From JBBDRJ01 sp963766295 (lineage in GTDB: Bacteria; Actinomycetota; JAICYB01), in contig CAVXYW010000002.1 of assembly GCA_963766295.1 (NCBI GenBank), positions 1,984,001 to 2,048,000 on the forward strand: a DNA stretch of 64,000 bases, written 5' to 3'. The position numbers and the translations under genes are program-made. Shown here in pieces: positions 1-8,279 of the stretch (position 1 is the first letter of the stretch; every line of letters starts with the position of its first letter). The notes below the pieces were generated by a model. The model was not told where the DNA came from. It was given only the letters and a program-made list of their open reading frames with translations, and did not search any database.

Positions 1-331
1 TGCGCGTGCGCGAGTTCGTTCGCGTACGCTGCCCGCGGACGGGAAGCCCGAGAACGTGCCGCATCCCCTGATACGAACCGATCTCGATCTTCCGTCTGAT
101 GTCCTGCTGTACCTGTCGCCTGAGTTCTCCCTCGACCTTCACGTTGGCGTCGATCCACTGCCTGATCCTGGTGAGCTCGTCGTCGGTTAGGTCCTGGATC
201 TTCGTCGCGGGCTCGACCTTCGCGTACTCGCAGATGTGATTAGCGGTCGTCCGGCCCACACCGAAGATGTAAGTGAGCGCTATATCCGAGCGCTTATTGC
301 GAGGGAGGTCGACGCCGGCTATACGAGCCAT
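1..331 (-). CDS. rpsM: 30S ribosomal protein S13 (3' end outside window)
   Basis: S13 sits in the head of the 30S subunit, contacting S19 and the P-site tRNA. The first 110 codons are present, opening MARIAGVDLP, and the frame is still open at the left edge, so the C-terminal tail is missing. The ATG overlaps the rpmJ stop as TGATG, which fixes the start and implies translational coupling. By family gene order rpsK, rpsD, rpoA and rplQ should follow beyond the window. Confidence 0.95.
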   Translation of the reverse strand, partial: MARIAGVDLPRNKRSDIALTYIFGVGRTTANHICEYAKVEPATKIQDLTDDELTRIRQWIDANVKVEGELRRQVQQDIRRKIEIGSYQGMRHVLGLPVRGQRTRTNSRTR

Positions 332-447
332 CAGCTGCCCTGCCTCTGTTTATGGCGTGGATTGGTACAGATCACACGCACCACACCGCGGCGGCGGATG
401 ATCTTGCACTTGTCACACATCTTGCGCACGGAGGCACGCACTTTCAC
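331..447 (-). CDS. rpmJ: 50S ribosomal protein L36, zinc-binding form
   Basis: This 38-residue gene encodes L36 of the large subunit. It starts with GTG (MKVRASVRKMC) behind an AGGAG ribosome-binding site and ends in the TGATG overlap with rpsM. The zinc ligands C11, C14, C27 and H32 are all present, so this is the zinc-containing C+ form. In most actinobacteria infA lies between map and rpmJ; here only 94 nt separate them and infA is not there. Confidence 0.93.
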   Translation of the reverse strand: MKVRASVRKMCDKCKIIRRRGVVRVICTNPRHKQRQGS

Positions 448-477
448 ACCGATTCACTCCTAATTGACGCCGTGGAA

Positions 478-508
478 CCGGTGTCCCACGAGGAATCGAA
501 GACACCGG
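478..508. repeat. 8-bp inverted repeat in the rpmJ leader
   Basis: CCGGTGTC at 478-485 pairs perfectly with GACACCGG at 501-508 across a 15-nt loop. It lies between map and rpmJ, in the predicted rpmJ-rpsM leader. It could attenuate or terminate transcription leaving map, or be a ribosomal-protein autoregulatory hairpin; no U-run follows. The function is not established. Confidence 0.45.
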
Positions 509-521
509 GCAGCAGCCGACA

Positions 522-527
522 AGTATA
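522..527 (-). promoter_or_regulatory. candidate -10 box for rpmJ-rpsM
   Basis: TATACT on the minus strand lies about 75 nt upstream of the rpmJ start, immediately after the map coding region. The -35 region falls in the 3' end of map and is poor. The box would give the rpmJ-rpsM operon its own promoter, as is common when infA or rpmJ begins the rpoA operon. Confidence 0.4.
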
Positions 528-541
528 GCGTGGAAGGCTCA

Positions 542-1300
542 TCACGCCTGGTCGCGCCCCGTAAGGACCAGCGCTTCACCCTCGGTCACGGCGATCGTAT
601 GTTCGTAGTGAGCCGACAGCGAGCGGTCGGCAGTGACGACGGTCCAATCGTCGGACAGCAATTCGGTGCGCCAGTCGCCCACGTTGACCATAGGTTCCAG
701 GGCGACCGTCATGCCTTCCTCGAGGACCGGACCGCGGCCCGGAGGCCCGTAGTTGGGGATCTGGAGATCCTCATGGAGCTGTTGGCCAACTCCGTGGCCC
801 ACGTATTCGCGCACGACCGAGAAGCCGGCCCCTTCGGCCACAGATTGCACGGCGTGGGAAATATCGCCGATCCGGTTGCCGGCCCGGGCTTGGCCTATAC
901 CGGCCCAAAGGGATTCTTCGGTGGCCAGCATGAGCTTTGCGATGTGGTCCGGCGGCTGGTCGCCAACGTAGAAGGTCCAAGCGGAATCTCCGTGGTAGCC
1001 CTCGTAGATCGCTCCCACGTCGAACTTCACGAGGTCACCCTCTTCGAGGCGGCGGGGGCCGGGGATGCCGTGAACGATCTCCTCGTTGAGTGAGATGCAG
1101 GCCGATCCCGGGAAGCCACGGTAACCCTTGAAGGAAGGAGTGCAGCCTTCGCCGCGGATAACGCGTTCGACGATCTCGTCCAACTCGATGGTCTTGACAC
1201 CAGGCTTGAGCTTGGACTCGACCTCGTCGAAGACTTTGGCCACGACACGGCCGGCCGTCCTCATCCGCTCGATCTCGTCCGACGACTTCTTGATGATCAT
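542..1300 (-). CDS. map: methionine aminopeptidase, type I
   Basis: Removes the initiator methionine from nascent proteins when residue 2 is small. The 252-residue length fits the type Ia family. The two-metal site is complete: D94 (KFDVG), D105 (GYHGD), H169 (GHGVG), E202 (ALEPM) and E233 (YEHT), with substrate-side H77 (IVHGI). The start lies 2 nt after the adk stop, so the gene is co-transcribed with secY and adk, the usual actinobacterial order. Confidence 0.96.
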   Translation of the reverse strand: MIIKKSSDEIERMRTAGRVVAKVFDEVESKLKPGVKTIELDEIVERVIRGEGCTPSFKGYRGFPGSACISLNEEIVHGIPGPRRLEEGDLVKFDVGAIYEGYHGDSAWTFYVGDQPPDHIAKLMLATEESLWAGIGQARAGNRIGDISHAVQSVAEGAGFSVVREYVGHGVGQQLHEDLQIPNYGPPGRGPVLEEGMTVALEPMVNVGDWRTELLSDDWTVVTADRSLSAHYEHTIAVTEGEALVLTGRDQA

Positions 1301-1302
1301 CG

Positions 1303-1947
1303 CTACAGCCCCAGAGCTTCGTCGATGCGCTTCGCGACCTCATCGACGCTGGCTTCACCGTTCACTCGGCGCACCATGCTGTCTACGTCGTAGTGCTCGA
1401 TGACGCCGGCGGTTCGATCGGCGTAAACCTTCAGTCGATGGCGAACCGTGTCCGGCTCGTCATCCGTGCGGCGTTCGAGCGGTGTTGAATCATTGTCGCA
1501 GCGCTCGTCGTCGGCAGGTGGATCGTCCCGCATGTGATAGGCGCGCTGACACGCGGGACATGTGCGTCGCGCGGAAAGTCTTTCGACTATCTCGTCCACC
1601 GGGACCTCGAGGATGATCACGGCATCGATCTGCTGTCCAAGATCGGCGAGCATCTTGTCGAGTTCCGTGGCCTGGGTCTGAGTGCGCGGGTAGCCGTCGA
1701 GGATGAACCCTTTCTCCGCATCCGGCTCACTCAACCGGTGCTTGATCATGTCGACCATCACCTTGTCCGGCACGTAATCGCCGCGATCCATGTAGACCTT
1801 CGCTTCGCGGCCCAGTGGTGAATCGGCTGCGACCTGTTCGCGCAGCAGATCGCCGGTGGCGATATGGGATATCCCCAGATCGTTTGCCAGCCGGCGGCTG
1901 TGAGTGCCTTTCCCCGAGCCCGGGGAGCCGGCCATGAGCAGGCGCAT
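1303..1947 (-). CDS. adk: adenylate kinase, zinc-lid type
   Basis: Catalyses ATP + AMP to 2 ADP in the cytosol. The P-loop GSPGSGKGT is at residues 7-15, followed by the NMP-binding core and DGYPR. The lid carries C130, C133, C150 and D153, the zinc-binding set of Gram-positive enzymes; these numbers match the classical ones when translation starts at ATG 1947, which is why I chose it. A TTG at 1965 would add six residues and overlap secY by 8 nt. Length is 214 residues. Confidence 0.93.
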   Translation of the reverse strand: MRLLMAGSPGSGKGTHSRRLANDLGISHIATGDLLREQVAADSPLGREAKVYMDRGDYVPDKVMVDMIKHRLSEPDAEKGFILDGYPRTQTQATELDKMLADLGQQIDAVIILEVPVDEIVERLSARRTCPACQRAYHMRDDPPADDERCDNDSTPLERRTDDEPDTVRHRLKVYADRTAGVIEHYDVDSMVRRVNGEASVDEVAKRIDEALGL

Positions 1948-1957
1948 CGGCCTGGAG

Positions 1958-3244
1958 CTATCCAAGGAAACCTTCGTAGTGCCTCATCAACAGCTGCGAC
2001 TCGAGTTGCCGCATGGTCTCCAGCGCAACACCCACCGCGATGAGGACGGACGTACCACCGAAGGGGAACACGCTGGCTTGGATTCCCGTGAACGCGGCGA
2101 CGATCGAAGGAAGGATCGCCACGGCAGCAAGGAAAAGACTTCCCGGCACGGTTAATCGAGTTAGGACACGGTTCAGATACTCCGCCGTTGGCCGGCCCGG
2201 CCTTATGCCCGGGATGAATCCCCCGTATTTCCGGATGTAATCGGCCTGCTGGACTGGATTGAAAGTGATCGCGACGTAGAAGAACGTAAAAGCAAGGATC
2301 AGGACGAAGAACATGATGATGTACGGCACGCTGTCCGCCGAGGCGAAGTATTTGTTCACGAAGTCTCGCATCCATTGCCAGGGAGCGGCGCTCGAGATCA
2401 GTACAGGGATGTACATCACGGAAGACGCGAAGATGATCGGGATCACTCCGGCCTGATTGACTTTGATCGGTATATAGGTCGAGCCGCCGCCCATCATCCG
2501 CCGGCCCACGATCCTCTTCGCGTACTGGACGGGGATGCGCCGCTGACCCTGCTCGACCAGCACGACGGCCACGACGATGCCGAGTCCGATGAGCAGGAAC
2601 ACCCCGGCGCCGAAGGGACCGATGGTCGAATAGATGACGGACGAAGACGCCGGCAGGTCTGAGATGACGCTCGAGAAGATCAGGATCGACATGCCGTTGC
2701 CGATACCGCGCTGAGTGATGAGCTCACCCAGCCACATGATCAGGCCGGTACCGGCCGTCATGGTCAGCACGATCAAAGCGATGCGCGGAGGCGTAAAGGT
2801 AGGCACGAGGTCGACGCCGAAGTTGTTGGGGTTGTGGAACAGGAAGACCAAACCGGTGGACTGGATCAGTGCAAGCACGATCGTTTGGTAGCGCGTCCAC
2901 TGCGTGATCTTCCGCTGGCCGATCTCGCCTTGTTTCTGCCATTCCTCGATGCGAGGAATAACCACGGCTAGGAGCTGCATGATGATCGACGCCGTTATGT
3001 ACGGCATGATGCCGAGCGAAAAGATGGCGAACCTCGTGAGCGCACCGCCGGAGAACAGGTTCAGAAAGGAGACAACGCCTCCGGCTTCGCGGCCCTGGTC
3101 GATCAGTTGTTGCACCGCGGCGTGATCGATGCCCGGGTTGGGGATGTTCGCGCCGAGGCGATAGATCCCGATCACCAGCAGTGTGAACAGGATCTTCTTG
3201 CGTAGATCCGGAACCTTGAAGGCGTTGCGGATCGCAGTCAGCAA
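1958..3244 (-). CDS. secY: protein translocase subunit SecY
   Basis: SecY is the channel of the Sec translocon and partners with SecE and SecG. The 428 residues contain about ten hydrophobic spans, with the N-terminal LTAIRNAFKVPDLRKKI and plug region typical of the family and a short C-terminal tail. The start is TTG, preceded at 7 nt by GAGGTGATC, a near-perfect match to the 16S 3' end lying across the rplO stop. It sits in the conserved rplO-secY-adk-map order. Confidence 0.96.
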   Translation of the reverse strand: MLTAIRNAFKVPDLRKKILFTLLVIGIYRLGANIPNPGIDHAAVQQLIDQGREAGGVVSFLNLFSGGALTRFAIFSLGIMPYITASIIMQLLAVVIPRIEEWQKQGEIGQRKITQWTRYQTIVLALIQSTGLVFLFHNPNNFGVDLVPTFTPPRIALIVLTMTAGTGLIMWLGELITQRGIGNGMSILIFSSVISDLPASSSVIYSTIGPFGAGVFLLIGLGIVVAVVLVEQGQRRIPVQYAKRIVGRRMMGGGSTYIPIKVNQAGVIPIIFASSVMYIPVLISSAAPWQWMRDFVNKYFASADSVPYIIMFFVLILAFTFFYVAITFNPVQQADYIRKYGGFIPGIRPGRPTAEYLNRVLTRLTVPGSLFLAAVAILPSIVAAFTGIQASVFPFGGTSVLIAVGVALETMRQLESQLLMRHYEGFLG

Positions 3245-3247
3245 GAG

Positions 3248-3682
3248 CTAGATCACCTCGGTCGTACCGCCGGCACTCCGGATCTTCTCCTCGGCCTGCT
3301 TCGAGAAACGATGAGCCCGGACGGTCAGCGCTTTTCCGATGTCTCCTTGGGCGAGGACCTTCACCTTGCTCCGGCGCCGGACAATCCCTCGGGACGAAAG
3401 CTCGTCGGGAGTCACCACGGCACCGGCATCGAACACCTCGTCGAGCCGTGCAACGTTCACCACTGCGTATTCGATCCGATTGCGGTTCGTGAATCCGCCC
3501 CATTTCGGTAGGCGTCGTTGCAGCGGCATCTGTCCGCCCTCGAACCAGGGGTGAACGCTGTTACGAGCTTTCTGACCTTTTTGGCCGCGGCCCGATGTCT
3601 TGCCCTTGTTCGCATTGCCGCGCCCCACTCGCTTGCGGCGGTGCCTGGATCCGGGGGCCGGTTTGAGGTCGTGAAGTCTCAT
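3248..3682 (-). CDS. rplO: 50S ribosomal protein L15
   Basis: L15 is a late-assembling protein of the 50S central region. The basic N-terminus with KRVGRGNANKGKTSGRG and the motif FEGGQMPLQRRLPKWGF-like at residues 48-65 are diagnostic. Length is 144 residues. The ATG overlaps the rpmD stop by 4 nt (ATGA), indicating coupling. Confidence 0.95.
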   Translation of the reverse strand: MRLHDLKPAPGSRHRRKRVGRGNANKGKTSGRGQKGQKARNSVHPWFEGGQMPLQRRLPKWGGFTNRNRIEYAVVNVARLDEVFDAGAVVTPDELSSRGIVRRRSKVKVLAQGDIGKALTVRAHRFSKQAEEKIRSAGGTTEVI

Positions 3683-3864
3683 GATTCGTCCTTATCGACT
3701 TCGATCAAGTGTTTGATCTTGAAGATCATTCCGCGCACCGCCGGTGAATCGTCGTGCTCAGCCGTCGATCCGATCTTCCGCAAACCGAGGGCACGCAAGG
3801 TACGCCGCTGCGTCTGGTTGCGGCCTATCGCGCTGCGCTTCTGCGTGATCTTGAGCTTTCCCAT
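3679..3864 (-). CDS. rpmD: 50S ribosomal protein L30
   Basis: A 61-residue L30, starting MGKLKITQKRSAIG and continuing with the conserved LRALGLRKIGS and C-terminal VRGMIFKIKHLIEV. It overlaps rpsE upstream (TGATG) and rplO downstream (ATGA). Position between rpsE and rplO is canonical. Confidence 0.94.
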   Translation of the reverse strand: MGKLKITQKRSAIGRNQTQRRTLRALGLRKIGSTAEHDDSPAVRGMIFKIKHLIEVDKDES

Positions 3865-4523
3865 CAGCGCTTGCCTCGAGGCTTGCGGGGCTTGGATTCG
3901 GATTCGTCTTCCACGGCGACGGCCGCGCTCGACTCGGCCGCCCGAGCCGCCGACCTTACTTCGGCTTCCTCGATCCTGCGAAGCATCACGGGTGATACGA
4001 CCTCTTCGAGGGATCGGCCGCGCAGGCGAGCTACGTCTTCGGGTCGGCGGAGACCCTTGAGGCCCGCCATCGTGGCGTGCACCACGTTGATCGGGTTGGT
4101 TGTCCCGAGGATCTTGGCGAGGCAGTCCTCGATGCCGGCGCACTCGATCACCGCTCGCACCGCACCACCCGCGATCACACCCGTACCGGGGGCGGCCGGC
4201 TTGAGCATCACCCTGGCCGCTCCGTCTTGGCCGATGATCTCGTGCGGGATCGTGGAACCGATCATCGGCACCGTCATCATGCTTCGCTTCGCGTATTCCT
4301 CGGCCTTCTGGATGGCAGAGGCCACTTCCTTGGCCTTCCCGTAGCCGATGCCCACCCGGCCATTGCGGTCGCCGAGCACGACGAGAGCAGTGAACGAGAA
4401 TCGCCGTCCACCTTGCTGGACCTTCGCGACACGGTTGATCTCGACGACGCGCTGCTCGAACTGCGAACGCGAGTCGTCGTCGCGCGGGCCGCGGCCCCGT
4501 CCTCCTTGGCGTTGATTGCTCAA
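3864..4523 (-). CDS. rpsE: 30S ribosomal protein S5
   Basis: S5 lies at the mRNA entry side of the 30S subunit and contributes to decoding accuracy. The double-stranded-RNA-binding-like N domain (EINRVAKVQQGGRRFSFTA) and the S5 C domain (GTGVIAGGAVRAVIE, NPINVVHATMAGL) are clear. At 219 residues it is longer than E. coli S5 (167) because of a charged N-terminus and a C-terminal Glu/Ala/Arg-rich tail ending PRKPRGKR, usual in actinobacteria. It overlaps rplR by 4 nt. Confidence 0.95.
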   Translation of the reverse strand: MSNQRQGGRGRGPRDDDSRSQFEQRVVEINRVAKVQQGGRRFSFTALVVLGDRNGRVGIGYGKAKEVASAIQKAEEYAKRSMMTVPMIGSTIPHEIIGQDGAARVMLKPAAPGTGVIAGGAVRAVIECAGIEDCLAKILGTTNPINVVHATMAGLKGLRRPEDVARLRGRSLEEVVSPVMLRRIEEAEVRSAARAAESSAAVAVEDESESKPRKPRGKR

Positions 4524-4906
4524 AACTCGAGTCCTCCCTCGCGGGCTCCATCAGCCAGCGATGCGACGCGACCGTGGTAGTTGTAGCCACCGCGATCAAA
4601 TGCAACCTTGCTCACGCCGGCACCCTTGGCTCGCTCGGCTACCAGCGCGCCGACCTGCTTGGCCCGCGACTTCTTCGCATCCTTTGACCCGCGAAGGCCT
4701 CCGTCGAGCGTCGACGCAGCGGCGATAGTGCGGCCCGTCGTGTCGTCGACGACCTGTGCATAGATGTGTCGCGCCGAGCGGAAGACCGACAGTCTCGGTC
4801 TATCCGGCGTTCCGATGATCTGTTTGCGCACGCGCTTGTGTCGCCGCAAACGCGCCACACGTCGGTCGCGGGCTTTCTTTCGTCCTGAGATCGTTGCCGT
4901 CGTCAC
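4520..4906 (-). CDS. rplR: 50S ribosomal protein L18
   Basis: L18 binds 5S rRNA with L5 in the central protuberance. The RPRLSVFRSARHIYAQVVDD and C-terminal FDRGGYNYHGRVASLADGARE motifs are conserved over 128 residues. Its ATG overlaps the rplF stop by 4 nt. Confidence 0.95.
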   Translation of the reverse strand: MTTATISGRKKARDRRVARLRRHKRVRKQIIGTPDRPRLSVFRSARHIYAQVVDDTTGRTIAAASTLDGGLRGSKDAKKSRAKQVGALVAERAKGAGVSKVAFDRGGYNYHGRVASLADGAREGGLEF

Positions 4907-5439
4907 TTCGCAGCCTTTCCGACCTTGCGTTTCACAACTTCGCCTTCGTAACGGATGCCCTTGCCCTTGTAAGGCTCCGGCGGACGGATCTTCCTGATGT
5001 TCGCGGCGATCTGACCGACGAGCTCCTTCGAAGGACCTTTCACGACCACTCGGGTAGGAGCAGGTACTTCGAAGGTGATCCCCTCAGGTGCAGGCACGTC
5101 GACAGGGTGCGAGTAGCCGACCTGCAGGACCAGATCTTTTCCTTGGAGCGCTGCGCGGTAACCAACACCCTGGATCTCCAGCGCTCGCTCGAATCCGCTC
5201 GAAACGCCGTGCACGATGTTGGCCACCAATGCGCGGGCCAGTCCGTGGAAAGCCTTGTGTTGGCCGCTGTCCGATGAGCGCTCGAGGATCAGCGTGTCTT
5301 CTTCGCGACGCACGCTGATCACTTCGGGAAACTTGGCTTCGAGTGTCCCGAGCGGTCCCTTGGCCGTGACGACACCGGCAGCGATCTGAACATCGACGCC
5401 GCTCGGCACGACCACAGGCATTTTTCCTACTCGGCTCAT
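4903..5439 (-). CDS. rplF: 50S ribosomal protein L6
   Basis: L6 lies near the GTPase-associated centre of the 50S subunit. It starts MSRVGKMPVVVPSGVDV and ends with the signature PEPYKGKGIRYEGEVVKRK, a 178-residue two-domain protein of normal length. It starts directly after the rpsH stop. Confidence 0.96.
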   Translation of the reverse strand: MSRVGKMPVVVPSGVDVQIAAGVVTAKGPLGTLEAKFPEVISVRREEDTLILERSSDSGQHKAFHGLARALVANIVHGVSSGFERALEIQGVGYRAALQGKDLVLQVGYSHPVDVPAPEGITFEVPAPTRVVVKGPSKELVGQIAANIRKIRPPEPYKGKGIRYEGEVVKRKVGKAAK

Positions 5440-5847
5440 CTACCAGACCTCACACATGACTTCGCCGCCCACCTTCTGGCGACGCGCTTCTTTGTCCGTC
5501 ATCAAACCTTTGGATGTCGAAACTACGGCGATGCCCAGCCCGCCTTGAACCCGCGGCAGATCCTGCCGGCTTGCATAGACACGCAAGCCGGGCTTGGACA
5601 CTCGCTTGATCCCCTTGATCACCGGCTCCCTGTTGTTTGTGTACTTCAGACGGATCCGGATCTCCGACTGTATCGGCGCCGCGATCACCTCGACCTCGTC
5701 GAGGTAGCCCTCCGTCATGAGGATCTCGGCGATGCGGGCCTTGACCCGCGAGTGCGGGACGCGAACCTCACCGTGCCGGGCGCCCAGCCCGTTGCGGATG
5801 CGGGTCAGCAGGTCTGCGATGGGGTCGCTGATAACTCCGATGCTCAT
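5440..5847 (-). CDS. rpsH: 30S ribosomal protein S8
   Basis: S8 nucleates assembly of the 30S central domain and in E. coli represses the spc operon by binding its mRNA. It starts MSIGVISDPIADLLTRIRNG and carries the C-terminal motif GGLGIAVVSTSKGLMTDKEARRQ-like ending in VGGEVMCEVW. Length is 135 residues, lying between rpsN and rplF. Confidence 0.96.
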   Translation of the reverse strand: MSIGVISDPIADLLTRIRNGLGARHGEVRVPHSRVKARIAEILMTEGYLDEVEVIAAPIQSEIRIRLKYTNNREPVIKGIKRVSKPGLRVYASRQDLPRVQGGLGIAVVSTSKGLMTDKEARRQKVGGEVMCEVW

Positions 5848-6036
5848 CTACCAGCTCGCCTTCTTCACGCCGGGTATCTCGCCCGCGTGAGCCAATTCGC
5901 GGAAACAGAGACGGCACAGTTCGAAGCGGCGGTAGACGGCACGCGGACGACCGCAACGGCGACACCGCGTGTAGCCCCGCACCTTGAACTTGGGCTTCCT
6001 CTTGAATGTCTTCTCGTAAAGCGCTTTACGCGTCAT
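5848..6036 (-). CDS. rpsN: 30S ribosomal protein S14, type Z (zinc)
   Basis: A 62-residue type Z S14 of the 30S head. Zinc ligands are C25, C28, C41 and C44 (CRRC and CRLC). It ends GEIPGVKKASW as expected. The start overlaps the rplE stop by 4 nt. Confidence 0.96.
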   Translation of the reverse strand: MTRKALYEKTFKRKPKFKVRGYTRCRRCGRPRAVYRRFELCRLCFRELAHAGEIPGVKKASW

Positions 6037-6677
6037 CGCACACCCATTTCCTCTTCGCCGCCTCGCGCTCTGAACGGGAAGCCAAGAGCTTCGAGGAGCG
6101 CGAATCCTTCCTCGTTTGTCTGAGCGGTGGTGACGAACGTTATGTCCATCCCCAGTTGCTTTTGAACCTTGTCGTAGTCGATCTCGGGAAAGATCAGTTG
6201 CTCGGTCACTCCCAGCGTGTAGTTGCCACGCCCGTCAAAGGCGTCGGGGTTCAATCCCCGGAAGTCACGGATGCGCGGCAGTGCGATCGAAAGCAGCCGG
6301 TCGCAGAACTCCCACATCCGGGCGCCACGGAGCGTGACCTTCGCGCCGATAGGCATCCCGGCCCTGAGCTTGAATCCGGCGATCGATTTGCGCGCTTTCG
6401 TTATCACGGCCTTCTGACCGGTGATTACGGCGAGGTCCTCAGCCGCGACCTCGAGGATCTTGGGGTCGCGAACGGCCTCGCCCAGGCCCATGTTCACGGA
6501 GATCTTCTCCAGACGAGGCACCTGCATAACCGTGGCGAAGCTGAACTTGTCCTTGAGGGCCGGGACGATCTCTGTCTTGTAACGGTCGCGCATGCGAGGC
6601 GGAGCGTGGCCGTTCGTCGACGGCTTCGCGGACTTCGCCGGTGCTTCCTCTGCTGTTTGTTGTGGCTGCTCGGACAT
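6033..6677 (-). CDS. rplE: 50S ribosomal protein L5
   Basis: L5 binds 5S rRNA and contacts S13 across the subunit interface. The L5 core starts near residue 28 (MRDRYKTEIVPAL) and includes KISVNMGLGEA, GFKLRAGMPIGAKVTLRG and GNYTLGVTEQLIFPEI. A roughly 27-residue Ala/Pro/Ser/Lys-rich N-terminal extension precedes it. I chose ATG 6677, two bases after the rplX stop; an upstream ATG at 6698 would lie inside rplX. Confidence 0.94.
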   Translation of the reverse strand: MSEQPQQTAEEAPAKSAKPSTNGHAPPRMRDRYKTEIVPALKDKFSFATVMQVPRLEKISVNMGLGEAVRDPKILEVAAEDLAVITGQKAVITKARKSIAGFKLRAGMPIGAKVTLRGARMWEFCDRLLSIALPRIRDFRGLNPDAFDGRGNYTLGVTEQLIFPEIDYDKVQKQLGMDITFVTTAQTNEEGFALLEALGFPFRARGGEEEMGVR

Positions 6678-6679
6678 GA

Positions 6680-7006
6680 CTAGAGCTCTCCTCCGCACTT
6701 ACGGCAAACGCGCTGCTTGGAGGTCTCGGTGACCTTGTAACCGATGCGGGTTGGTCCGCACGACGGACAGATGATCTGAACGTTCGAACAGTTGATCGGC
6801 GCTTCCTTCGTGATGATTCCGCCCTCTTGCCCAGACCGTCCACGGGCAGCTCGCAGCTTGAGGTGTCGCTTCACCAAGTTGACGCCTTCGATGATGAGCC
6901 GAGTGTCGGTTGGGAAGACCGCCAAAACCCGGCCTTCCTTCCCGCGATCTTTGCCCGTCATCACTCGGACGGTGTCGCCGCGTCTGATCTTCGTCTTAGT
7001 GGTCAT
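6680..7006 (-). CDS. rplX: 50S ribosomal protein L24
   Basis: L24 is an early 50S assembly initiator near the exit tunnel. The KOW motif (IRRGDTVRVMTGKDRGKEGRVLAV) lies at residues 7-30. A C-terminal CPSC...CRKC pair suggests a zinc knuckle, as in many bacterial L24 proteins. Length is 108 residues. Confidence 0.95.
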   Translation of the reverse strand: MTTKTKIRRGDTVRVMTGKDRGKEGRVLAVFPTDTRLIIEGVNLVKRHLKLRAARGRSGQEGGIITKEAPINCSNVQIICPSCGPTRIGYKVTETSKQRVCRKCGGEL

Positions 7007-7375
7007 CTACAACACCTCTGGAGCAAGAGAGACGATGCGCATGAACTTCCGCTCGCGGAGCTCACGTGCAACCGGACCGAAGATGCGTGTACCGCGTGGG
7101 TTCCCGGCGTCGTCGAGGATCACGATCGCGTTGTCGTCGAACTTGATGTAGGTGCCGTCCGAGCGCCGGATCTCTTTCCGGGTCCGGACGACGACGCCTT
7201 TGATCTTGGTTCCGGGCGATATCGCGCCACCCGGCACGGCGTCCTTCACTGTGCCGACGACGAGGTCGCCGATACGCGCGTAACGACGGCCGGACCCGCC
7301 GAGCACTCGGATAACGAGCACTTGCCGGGCGCCCGTGTTGTCGGCGACGCGGACTCTGGACTCTTGCTGGATCAT
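7007..7375 (-). CDS. rplN: 50S ribosomal protein L14
   Basis: L14 forms inter-subunit bridges and binds L19. It starts MIQQESRVRVADNTGARQ and ends RKFMRIVSLAPEVL, 122 residues, a textbook match. Its start overlaps the rpsQ stop by 4 nt. Confidence 0.97.
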   Translation of the reverse strand: MIQQESRVRVADNTGARQVLVIRVLGGSGRRYARIGDLVVGTVKDAVPGGAISPGTKIKGVVVRTRKEIRRSDGTYIKFDDNAIVILDDAGNPRGTRIFGPVARELRERKFMRIVSLAPEVL

Positions 7376-7632
7376 TCTCTGGCCCTTTCGACCACTTCGA
7401 CTACGCGCCAGCGCTTGAGCTTCGACATCGGCCGGGCTTCCATGATCCGGACGACATCTCCGACCTTGCAGGCGTTGTCTGCGTCATGCGCGTAGAACTT
7501 GCGCTGACGCCGCATGGTCTTCGAGTAGAGAGGGTGACGCGATGTCTGTTCGACGCGCACGACGACGGTGTTCTGCATCTTGTCGGACACGACACGCCCG
7601 ACCTGCGTCTTACGGTTTCCGCGTTCGGTCAT
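7372..7632 (-). CDS. rpsQ: 30S ribosomal protein S17
   Basis: S17 binds 16S helix 11. The OB-fold core contains KTQVGRVVSDKMQNTVVV and CKVGDVVRIMEARPMSKLKRW. Length is 86 residues. It overlaps rpmC and rplN by 4 nt each. Confidence 0.96.
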   Translation of the reverse strand: MTERGNRKTQVGRVVSDKMQNTVVVRVEQTSRHPLYSKTMRRQRKFYAHDADNACKVGDVVRIMEARPMSKLKRWRVVEVVERARE

Positions 7633-7856
7633 GACTCGCCTACCTCGGCTGCCGGTGCCGCCGCGGCCGCGAAGTCACGCTGACGAAGAACGGTGCGGAT
7701 GCGCGCGATGTCTCGCTTCACCTCTTGCAGGCGGCGGTGGTTGTCGAGCTGGCCGGTGGCGAGCTGGAAGCGCAGGTTGAACTGCTCCTCTTTCAGCTCG
7801 GCGATCCGAGTGTGTAGCTCGTCGGTTTCGAGGTCTCTGACCTCTGTCGGCTTCAT
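7629..7856 (-). CDS. rpmC: 50S ribosomal protein L29
   Basis: L29 lies by the peptide exit tunnel. The two-helix hairpin with ELKEEQFNLRFQLATGQL and VKRDIARIRTVLRQR is typical; an Ala-rich tail brings it to 75 residues. ATG 7856 overlaps the rplP stop (ATGA). Confidence 0.95.
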   Translation of the reverse strand: MKPTEVRDLETDELHTRIAELKEEQFNLRFQLATGQLDNHRRLQEVKRDIARIRTVLRQRDFAAAAAPAAEVGES

Positions 7857-8275
7857 GAGGTCGGTATCTCCCCGCGCTTCAGAACGCGACTGGGAAGAGG
7901 AAGTTTGTGAGCCGCCAGACGCAGTGCGTCCTTCGCGACGTCCTCGGGTACACCAGCAAGCTCGAACAGGACGCGTCCGGGCCGGATGGCCACAACCCAC
8001 TCTTCCGGGTTGCCCTTTCCGGAACCCATTCGAGTCTCGGCAGCCTTCTTCGTGACCGGACGGTCCGGGAAGACGGTGACCCAAACTTTTCCTCCGCGCT
8101 TGATGTGTCGCGTCATCGCGACTCTTGCGGCTTCGATCTGGCGGTTGGTCAGGTAGCCGTGGTGGGTTGCCTGCAGGCCGAAGTCCCCGAAGTTCACGGC
8201 CGTACCACCCTTGGGGTGCGACCGGATCCGGGCTCGGTGCTGCTTGCGGTGCTTCGTCCTCTTCGGCATCAACAT
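7853..8275 (-). CDS. rplP: 50S ribosomal protein L16
   Basis: L16 organises the A-site region of the 50S. It starts MLMPKRTKHRKQHR, includes GGTAVNFGDFGLQA and the essential MGSGKGNPEEWVAVI-like loop, and ends in the family helix. Length is 140 residues. It starts 4 nt after the rpsC stop; the ATG two codons downstream is an alternative. Confidence 0.96.
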   Translation of the reverse strand: MLMPKRTKHRKQHRARIRSHPKGGTAVNFGDFGLQATHHGYLTNRQIEAARVAMTRHIKRGGKVWVTVFPDRPVTKKAAETRMGSGKGNPEEWVVAIRPGRVLFELAGVPEDVAKDALRLAAHKLPLPSRVLKRGEIPTS

Positions 8276-8279
8276 CTGG

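Noticed and set aside
3679..4605. 308-codon frame spanning rpmD and out-of-frame rpsE
   Set aside because: Only its last 61 codons are L30; the rest is rpsE in the wrong frame.
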